From NCBI RefSeq assembly GCF_001424585.1, contig NZ_LMPJ01000001.1:591054-655053 (forward strand): a stretch of DNA of 64,000 nucleotides, read 5' to 3'. A program made the translations under genes and the position numbers. Below the pieces are notes generated by a model. It did no database searches. It had not been told where the DNA came from and was given only the letters and a program-made list of their open reading frames with translations. The DNA comes from Chryseobacterium sp. Leaf180. Lineage in GTDB: Bacteria > Bacteroidota > Bacteroidia > Flavobacteriales > Weeksellaceae. The stretch's first letter is position 1. Each line of letters begins with the position of its first letter. Shown here piece by piece: positions 57,845 through 64,000 of this stretch.

Positions 57845-60739
57845 TTATTTTGTAGCCAAAACCTGTTTGTCGGTTGATGATTTGCCGTGTACATCTTCTT
57901 CTTTTCCTGTTTTAAGAAAATCGTAAGCAATAGCCGACGCGATGAAGATTGATGAATACGTACCGAATGCAATACCTATTAACATGGCAAACATAAAGCC
58001 TCTCAGGTTATCTCCGCCGAAGATGAAGATCGCAAGAATTACCAAAATCGTCGTGAAAGATGTGTTGAAAGTTCTACCCAAAGTACTTGATATTGAATCA
58101 TCAAATAAACCTGATAAAGTAAGCGCTTTTTTCTCTCTTAAGTACTCGCGGATTCTGTCGAAAATAATTACCGTATCGTTGATTGAATATCCCAAAACAG
58201 TAAGAATCGCTGCCACAAAATCCTGATTGATTTCCATGTTGAACGGCATGATGTTGTGAAGCAGAGAATACGCTCCCAAAATAATAATCGCATCATGGAA
58301 GAGTGCTGCAACGGCGCCCAAAGAGAACTGCCATTTTCTGAATCGCACCAAGATGTAGATAAAAATTCCGGCAAGAGCAGCGCAAACCGCCAAAATACCG
58401 TGCAGTTTAATATCATCAGCTACCGTTGGACCTACTTTATCTGAAGAAACAATTCCTACTTCACCTTTGTCTGCAGATTTAAAATCAGCCAAAGTTGTTT
58501 TTGAAGGAAGATCAGCTTTCAAACCGTCAAACAGTTTCTGCTCGATCGTCTGATCGGCTTTTAAAGATTCGTCATCGATCAGATAATCCGTAGAAATTTT
58601 CAGCTGTCTGTCGTTTCCGAAGGTTTTTGCTTCTACTGAAGAGTTTTTGCCGTCTGTTGTAGCAAAAGCTTTTGCAAGACGTTCTTCGATGTTTTCAGCA
58701 TCAACATTTTTATCAAATCTTACAATATAATTTCTACCACCGGTAAAATCGATACCGTATTTGAAACCGTTTGTGAAGATTGAGAAAAGACAGATTACCG
58801 TAAGAATCGCAGATACGATGTAAGAATATTTTCTCTTTCCGATAAAATCGATCCATACATTTCTGAAGAGATTTTTAGTTGGAGCCGTCCATACAGAAAG
58901 ACCTTTTCCTTTATTCAGTCTGTTGAAAATCATTACTCTCGAAAGCAAAATCGAGGTAAATAATGTCATTACGATACCGATCATCAGGGTTAATGCAAAA
59001 CCTTTGATAGGTCCGGTTCCGAAGAAAAATAAAACAACCGCCGTTAATAAAGTCGTTAAGTGACCGTCGATAATCGCGCTTAAAGCGTGTTTGAAACCGT
59101 CTTTATACGCTTCAAGAATGCTTTTTCCTGCGAAAAGTTCTTCTTTGGTTCTTTCATAAATGATTACGTTCGTATCGACCGCCATCGCCATTGTAAGAAC
59201 GATACCCGCGATACCCGGAAGTGTAAGTGTAAAGTTACCCGACGCCATGATTCCGAAAATATAGAACAGGTTGATGATCATCGCAATTACTGCGTAAACA
59301 CCAGCTCCACCGTAATAGAAAACGATGTAAACGATGATAATTAAAAACGCAATTGCAAATGAAATCATACCCGCATTGATCGATTCCTGACCGAGTGACG
59401 GACCAACCTGAGTTGCCTGCACCACTTTTGCACCTGCAGGAAGTTTACCTGCACCCAAAACATCTACCAATTCCTTAGCTTCTTCCTGAGAGAAGTTACC
59501 GGAGATCTGCGTTCTTCCGTTTGGAATGGCACCTACAACATTAGGCGCGGTGTACACTCTGTTATCCAAAGTTACAGCAACGGGTTTCCCTACATTTTTC
59601 TCTGTAAGGGTTTTCCAGTCTCTTGCCCCTTTAGAATCCATCTGCATATCTACGACTACTCTTCCAAGATCATCGTAAGAAATATTGGCAGTTTCAACTG
59701 CTCCGTCTACTGGCGCTTTTTGGTTGATGTTACTTTTAATAGCGTACAGAACCAGCGCATCCGGAGTGGTAGATTCTGGTTTGTAACCCCACATAAACTG
59801 CGTGTATCTTAGATTTGAAGGCCTTGCAGCGATCGCTTCTTTAGAATTTAACAGTTTATTGATTGCTGCAGTATCGGTAAGTTTTACATTTCCGACACCG
59901 TTTGCGTTTAGTTTATTCAGCTGAAGTGCTTCGATAATACGAACACTTGAACCTGTTTTTGCAGAATCTCTTTTCGCATTCATCGACTGCTGAAGCTGCT
60001 CAAAATAAGGAAAAACATCCTGAGCCTGTTGTACTTCCCAAAACTGAAGTTTCGCAGAAGTCTGAAGCATTTTCTTAACTTTGTCGATGTCTTTCATGCC
60101 CGGCATTTCCACAGAAATTCTCGCCGTTCCAGGCACTCTCTGTACGTTTGGCTGCACGGCGCCCATTTTGTCAATTCTGGTACGGATTACTTCAAAAGCA
60201 GTTCCTACAGAAAGATCAATTCTTTTTTTAACGATGCTTTTCACCTGCTCGTCAGGTGTATTGTATGTGATTTCAGAAAGATTATTGTTTCCGAAAACCT
60301 CCGTATCTGCAAGTTTAAGTTTAGTTCCTTTTGCACTGTTTACCGCATCAAATTCTGTAAAGAAATTATCGATATACGATTTTGTGGAATTTTTCTGTAC
60401 CTCATCCGTTCTGTTAAGCGCTTCGATAAGCACCGGATTGGTAGAATAATTGGTAAGATCGTTGATCAGATCACGCTGATTGATTTCCAGAAGAACGTTG
60501 ATCCCACCTTTAAGGTCGAGACCGAGTTTCATCTCTTTATCTTTGGCTTTAGCGTAATTTAGCTCTGTAAAACCAAGATTCAAAGTCTCTTCTTTCAGAC
60601 GTTTGATTTCCTTTTCGTTTCCTTTTGCAGCTTCGATCTGCGATTCAATCTTGCTGGCGTACCATGTTGGCAATAGCTCGTTTAAGCAAATTAACCCTAG
60701 TACAATAGCGACGATTGTAATAAGTCCTTTTCCTTGCAT
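57845..60739 (-). CDS. secDF: Fused protein translocase SecDF
   Basis: A 964-residue fusion of SecD and SecF, which use the proton gradient to pull exported proteins out of the Sec channel. The SecD half has LGLDLKGGINVLLEI and a large periplasmic P1 domain; the SecF half starts near residue 640 with GFKYGIDFTGGRNY. Twelve membrane helices are expected. The fusion is normal for Bacteroidota. A -7 promoter box lies just upstream. Confidence 0.96.
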   Translation of the reverse strand: MQGKGLITIVAIVLGLICLNELLPTWYASKIESQIEAAKGNEKEIKRLKEETLNLGFTELNYAKAKDKEMKLGLDLKGGINVLLEINQRDLINDLTNYSTNPVLIEALNRTDEVQKNSTKSYIDNFFTEFDAVNSAKGTKLKLADTEVFGNNNLSEITYNTPDEQVKSIVKKRIDLSVGTAFEVIRTRIDKMGAVQPNVQRVPGTARISVEMPGMKDIDKVKKMLQTSAKLQFWEVQQAQDVFPYFEQLQQSMNAKRDSAKTGSSVRIIEALQLNKLNANGVGNVKLTDTAAINKLLNSKEAIAARPSNLRYTQFMWGYKPESTTPDALVLYAIKSNINQKAPVDGAVETANISYDDLGRVVVDMQMDSKGARDWKTLTEKNVGKPVAVTLDNRVYTAPNVVGAIPNGRTQISGNFSQEEAKELVDVLGAGKLPAGAKVVQATQVGPSLGQESINAGMISFAIAFLIIIVYIVFYYGGAGVYAVIAMIINLFYIFGIMASGNFTLTLPGIAGIVLTMAMAVDTNVIIYERTKEELFAGKSILEAYKDGFKHALSAIIDGHLTTLLTAVVLFFFGTGPIKGFALTLMIGIVMTLFTSILLSRVMIFNRLNKGKGLSVWTAPTKNLFRNVWIDFIGKRKYSYIVSAILTVICLFSIFTNGFKYGIDFTGGRNYIVRFDKNVDAENIEERLAKAFATTDGKNSSVEAKTFGNDRQLKISTDYLIDDESLKADQTIEQKLFDGLKADLPSKTTLADFKSADKGEVGIVSSDKVGPTVADDIKLHGILAVCAALAGIFIYILVRFRKWQFSLGAVAALFHDAIIILGAYSLLHNIMPFNMEINQDFVAAILTVLGYSINDTVIIFDRIREYLREKKALTLSGLFDDSISSTLGRTFNTSFTTILVILAIFIFGGDNLRGFMFAMLIGIAFGTYSSIFIASAIAYDFLKTGKEEDVHGKSSTDKQVLATK

Positions 60740-60768
60740 TTTGTTATGACTACGTTAAATTAAGTCGG

Positions 60769-60776
60769 CAAATATA
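60769..60776 (-). promoter_or_regulatory. secDF -7 promoter element candidate
   Basis: On the minus strand TATATTTG followed by C matches TAnnTTTG, 29 bases before the secDF ATG. No clear TTTG -33 box. Confidence 0.4.
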
Positions 60777-60952
60777 ATGATTTTATTCACATTTTATGAT
60801 TTTATGGCACAGAAAAGCTTTATTTTCAGCATTGTTGCGATCTGAAAGATGTAGTTTTACTTAAGATTAATTTTCTGATTTTCGCTGATAAAAATTCACT
60901 GCTTGGTACAGATTTTTCATAAGTCTTTTCACACCCTTGAAATCAGATCATT

Positions 60953-62320
60953 ATGAAAAAACTCCTACTCTTTTTCTCCCTTGTTTTATTTTCTTTTTCG
61001 CAGTCTCAAACCATTTCTCTAATTGAGTTTGCAACCGGATTATCAAACCCTGTGGAGATTACCCACGCCAATGATTCCCGTATTTTTGTCGTTCAGCAAA
61101 ACGGAATTATTAAGATTGTACAGCCCACCGGCGCCGTAAATGCCGCAGATTTTTTAAATATCAGTTCTAAGGTAAATTTCGGTGGCGAGCGCGGACTTTT
61201 AGGTCTGGCTTTTCATCCGCAGTATGCGACAAACGGATATTTCTTTGTTTTTTACAACAACACAGCAGGAAATCTGGTTGTAGCCAGATATTCTGTCAGC
61301 TCAACAAATGCAAATGTTGCTGATGCCAATTCAGAAAAAATTATCATCAATATCCCGAAACCTTTCGACAATCATAATGGCGGAAGCATCAAATTTGATC
61401 CGAGCGGCTATCTATGGGTGGTTACCGGCGATGGTGGAAGCGGTGGCGATCCCAATAACAATTCGCAAAATAAAAATTCACTGTTGGGAAAATTGCTGCG
61501 CTTAGATATCAACACAGCTGCTAATATTCCGTATGCGATTCCTCCCGGAAATCCCTTTATCAATGTTGATGGCGCAGATGAAGTTTGGGCGTACGGACTA
61601 AGAAATGCATGGAAATATTCTTTCGATCTTACCACAGGAAATGTTTTAATTGCCGATGTCGGACAAAATCAGTTTGAGGAAATCAACCGTGTTCCCATTA
61701 CCCAGGCTGGAGCAAATTATGGCTGGAGATGTTTTGAAGGAAACACGGCGTACAATTCTTCAGGTTGTACAGTCGGTGCAAATTACACAACGCCGGTGGC
61801 AGTTTATGATCATACAGGAAGCAAATGTTCAATCACAGGCGGCTATGTTTACCGCGGAACAACTTATCCGGCACTTCAAGGAATGTATTTTTTCGCTGAT
61901 TACTGCTCGGCACAAATCGGAATGTTAAACCAAAGCAATATTGTCACCTGGACGACGCCATTTACCGGAAACTTATTCTCGACTTTTGGAGAAGATTCAA
62001 GTAAAAATTTATACGTTGCAGCGGTAAACAACGGTAAAATTTATAAAATCGCTTCAGGATCTCTGGCTACAGAAGAAACTTTCAGAAAGCCCATCAGAAT
62101 ATATCCAAATCCGGCGCACGAGACTTTATTTATTGAAGGTTTTGATGATTACGCATTTTCTGCACAAATTCTGACATTGGAAGGAAGAGTTGTTTTAAAC
62201 GACACTAAACTTAATTTCGATAACAGTTTGGATATACGCGGAATTCCTGCAGGTACTTATTATATTCACATCAAAATGAACGATCTGAAAACGTACAGCG
62301 AAAAAATTATCATTAAATAA
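60953..62320 (+). CDS. T9SS-exported PQQ-type sugar dehydrogenase
   Basis: A 455-residue secreted protein. The signal peptide (about 1-19, ending SQSQ) leads to a six-bladed glucose/sorbosone dehydrogenase propeller with GGERGLLGLAFHP, HNGGSIKFDPSGYLWVVTGDGG and GLRNAWKYSFD, as in YliI-like aldose dehydrogenases that use PQQ. The last about 75 residues are a type IX secretion sorting domain (RIYPNPAHETLFI, RGIPAGTYYI, KIIIK). Whether PQQ is made here or taken up is unknown. A bidirectional terminator follows. Confidence 0.92.
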   Translation: MKKLLLFFSLVLFSFSQSQTISLIEFATGLSNPVEITHANDSRIFVVQQNGIIKIVQPTGAVNAADFLNISSKVNFGGERGLLGLAFHPQYATNGYFFVFYNNTAGNLVVARYSVSSTNANVADANSEKIIINIPKPFDNHNGGSIKFDPSGYLWVVTGDGGSGGDPNNNSQNKNSLLGKLLRLDINTAANIPYAIPPGNPFINVDGADEVWAYGLRNAWKYSFDLTTGNVLIADVGQNQFEEINRVPITQAGANYGWRCFEGNTAYNSSGCTVGANYTTPVAVYDHTGSKCSITGGYVYRGTTYPALQGMYFFADYCSAQIGMLNQSNIVTWTTPFTGNLFSTFGEDSSKNLYVAAVNNGKIYKIASGSLATEETFRKPIRIYPNPAHETLFIEGFDDYAFSAQILTLEGRVVLNDTKLNFDNSLDIRGIPAGTYYIHIKMNDLKTYSEKIIIK

Positions 62321-62332
62321 TTAATTCAGGCC

Positions 62333-62369
62333 AAAATAAAAAGTGACTTCAAATTGAAGTCACTTTTTT
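62333..62369. terminator. Bidirectional terminator before hemN
   Basis: Ten-bp stem AAGTGACTTC (62341-62350) with GAAGTCACTT (62356-62365), A/T tracts on both sides, between converging stops at 62320 and 62374. Confidence 0.92.
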
Positions 62370-62373
62370 CATA

Positions 62374-63732
62374 TTAAATCGTCATCGAGAAAATCCTGGT
62401 TTCAGGTTTGTTCCGCATCATACGCAGATCAAAAACCATCGCCACATTCCGGGTAAAAGCTCTGCCTTCTTCAGTAATTTTTATTGAATTTCCGCTGAGT
62501 TGTACCAAACCGTCATTTTCCATTTCTTTCAGCATTTCCATTGCATTTTCAATTCCCGAAAAGCTATTTTCATCTGTAAAGGTTGTTTGCAGCTGACACA
62601 TCAGATTTAAAATATGACGGCGAACTTTAAGATCTTCTTCATTTAAAATATGACCTTTCACCACAGGAATTTCACCGTTCTGAACCATCTTCTGGTACTC
62701 TTCCACCGTTTTCACATTCTGCGCAAATGCATACCAGGAATCTGAAATAGCCGACATCCCAAGACCCACCATCAGCTGCGTATTGCTTGAAGTGTAGCCC
62801 ATAAAATTTCTGTGAAGTTTTTTCTGTTTTAAAGACTGGTACAGATCGTCGTGCTCCAGAGAAAAATGATCCATTCCAACTTCAATATACCCGAGTTTTT
62901 CCAAAAGCTGTTTTCCGTCTTCATAGAGTCGGCGTTTTTCTTCACCGCTCGGCAGATCATTTTCATCAAAACCTCTTTGCCCAACGCCTTTCACCCACGG
63001 AACGTGCGCATATGAATAAAAAGCCAGACGGTCAGGTTTCAGTTCTAGCGTTTTGCGGATCGTATGTTCCATTGCTTCCCAGGTCTGATGTGGCAGTCCG
63101 AAAACCAAATCGTGGCTTACACCTTTATATCCGATCTCGCGCGCCCATTCGGTCACACGCTGCACATTTTCAAAAGGCTGAATTCTGTTGATGGCTTTCT
63201 GTACTTTCAGATCATAATCCTGCACACCAAAACTTGCTCTGCGGAAACCCAAATCATACAAAGTCTGAAGATGTTCGCGCGTCGTATTATTAGGATGACC
63301 TTCAAAAGAAAATTCAGGATGATCGGCGATTGTTACCGTTTCAAAGATACCTGAAAGAAGCGTCTTAAGATTTTGTGGAGAGAAAAAAGTGGGTGTTCCG
63401 CCGCCCAAATGCAGTTCTTTCAGGATAGGTTTTTCGGAGAAAAGATTGAGATAAAGCTGCCATTCTTTTAATACACTTTCCAGATAAGGAATTTCCACGC
63501 TGTGCTGTTTTGTAATTCTCTTGTGACACGCGCAAAATGTACAGAGCGCTTCGCAAAAAGGCAGGTGAATGTAAATTGAGATACCTTCTGCCGCATTGCT
63601 TTCGTTGAAAGATCTTATGACCGTATTTTTCCATTCCTGAGGCGAAAACGTACTTTCATCCCAATAAGGAACCGTTGGGTAAGACGTGTAACGTGGCCCC
63701 GGAATATTATATTTATCGATTAATGAATTCAT
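62374..63732 (-). CDS. hemN: Oxygen-independent coproporphyrinogen III oxidase
   Basis: A 452-residue radical SAM enzyme of haem synthesis. The cluster ligands are Cys60, Cys64 and Cys67 (HLPFCEALCTFCACHKR), with the extra cysteine Cys69 seen in true HemN. GGGTPTFF binds SAM. The N-terminal YNIPGPRYTSYP is also HemN-specific, which separates it from HemW-like proteins. Length matches the family. Confidence 0.95.
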   Translation of the reverse strand: MNSLIDKYNIPGPRYTSYPTVPYWDESTFSPQEWKNTVIRSFNESNAAEGISIYIHLPFCEALCTFCACHKRITKQHSVEIPYLESVLKEWQLYLNLFSEKPILKELHLGGGTPTFFSPQNLKTLLSGIFETVTIADHPEFSFEGHPNNTTREHLQTLYDLGFRRASFGVQDYDLKVQKAINRIQPFENVQRVTEWAREIGYKGVSHDLVFGLPHQTWEAMEHTIRKTLELKPDRLAFYSYAHVPWVKGVGQRGFDENDLPSGEEKRRLYEDGKQLLEKLGYIEVGMDHFSLEHDDLYQSLKQKKLHRNFMGYTSSNTQLMVGLGMSAISDSWYAFAQNVKTVEEYQKMVQNGEIPVVKGHILNEEDLKVRRHILNLMCQLQTTFTDENSFSGIENAMEMLKEMENDGLVQLSGNSIKITEEGRAFTRNVAMVFDLRMMRNKPETRIFSMTI

Positions 63733-63835
63733 TTTGAAATTTTAAAGCAGATAATTCTGCGAAGATTATCTTATGCAAATTTAGGCATTCGAAGCGACTT
63801 TTACCTTATGAAATATATTAGCTGAAAGTCGTCTT

Positions 63836-64000
63836 TTATTCGAAACTAAGCTTAATGATACGGTCTTTTCCTGCAAAAACTATGCTTTTAGTATCGATCC
63901 ATTCGCATACAAATAATCCTTTTTCATCTGAAATTTTCTTCCAGGTATTTCCGAAATCTTCAGAATAGCTAATATGTTTGTCGCCGACCGCAATGATTTC
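63836..64000 (-). CDS. Partial C-terminus, BNR/YCF48-like repeat protein
   Basis: The last 54 residues of a protein whose start lies beyond the window. The stop codon is at 63836-63838. The segment HISYSEDFGNTWKKIS has the SxDxGxTW pattern of BNR/YCF48-type beta-propeller repeats, and the protein ends DRIIKLSFE. It probably encodes a larger propeller or photosynthesis-assembly-factor-like protein. Nothing else can be said. Confidence 0.6.
   Translation of the reverse strand, partial: EIIAVGDKHISYSEDFGNTWKKISDEKGLFVCEWIDTKSIVFAGKDRIIKLSFE

Noticed and set aside
60029-60562. Plus-strand frame of 177 codons across the N-terminal half of secDF
   Set aside because: It is antisense to a highly conserved gene and its protein is rich in Phe, His, Arg and Ser, the usual composition of a shadow frame.
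1-64000. tRNA, rRNA, CRISPR arrays, prophage or transposase genes
   Set aside because: No tRNA-like T-loops, regularly spaced repeats, phage structural genes or transposase motifs were found on either strand by eye; short RNA genes could still be missed.

Overview
The window looks like chromosomal DNA of a flavobacterium (Bacteroidota, Flavobacteriia), most likely a Chryseobacterium-like member of the Weeksellaceae. The signs are AT-rich DNA, no Shine-Dalgarno leaders, TAnnTTTG-type -7 promoter elements, a type IX secretion sorting domain, a fused SecDF, and gene sets typical of that group (DUF2256 / CRY-DASH / TIGR03643, DUF2911, DUF2271, PepSY flavoprotein / ApbE). No rRNA, tRNA, CRISPR array, transposase or prophage was seen. 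Family names come from reading the proteins; no database search was run.

Region by region. (1) 0.1-3.3 kb: a Crp/Fnr regulator, a heavy-metal P-type ATPase and a secreted 5-hydroxyisourate hydrolase. (2) 3.4-19.6 kb: a molybdenum island. It has a NifS-like cysteine desulfurase facing a PaoABC-type molybdenum hydroxylase operon with MocA and an XdhC/PaoD chaperone; then TauE/SafE, MoaD, MoaE, FdhD, a small unknown protein and a YdeP-type formate-dehydrogenase-like enzyme; then, on the other strand, MoaA-MoeA-MoaC-MobA-MoeB(rhodanese). Together these cover most steps from GTP to inserted, sulfurated Mo cofactor. (3) 19.7-26.9 kb: a light-associated block with a LOV-domain histidine kinase and response regulator, a TetR regulator with a palindromic operator candidate, an ABC1 kinase, DUF2256, CRY-DASH, TIGR03643, an SDR and a MarR regulator. 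(4) 27-34.4 kb: an OmpA-family porin and a secreted ankyrin / DUF2271 / PepSY-flavodoxin-reductase / ApbE operon, probably a transmembrane electron export chain. (5) 34.4-41.6 kb: DNA polymerase III delta, an HsdR-N-like nuclease fold, a dienelactone hydrolase, DUF2911, a REP-like palindrome, an ABC ATPase with a large unknown membrane protein, and a degenerate aspartyl-protease-like protein. (6) 41.6-47.6 kb: the pyrimidine operon pyrB-carA-[four-helix-bundle cassette]-carB. (7) 47.7-64 kb: acs, a small unknown gene, relA/spoT, yihY/brkB, rlmH, trmL, a TPR protein, PAP2, tatA, an MFS pump, secDF, a T9SS-exported sugar dehydrogenase, hemN and the end of a repeat protein.

Two observations stand out. 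The four-helix-bundle (S23-like) gene between carA and carB is bracketed by five 7-bp repeats on each side in inverted orientation; removing the 439-bp unit leaves normal carA-carB spacing. It resembles a 23S rRNA intervening sequence moved into a protein operon. Ahead of pyrB there is a terminator-like hairpin with a T-run. It is preceded by a 24-codon leader reading frame whose stop codon lies in the hairpin's 5' arm, with U-rich codons just before it. This has the layout of E. coli pyrBI attenuation. Also notable is a TGAS motif in the DUF2271 protein that could be the flavinylation site for the neighbouring ApbE.
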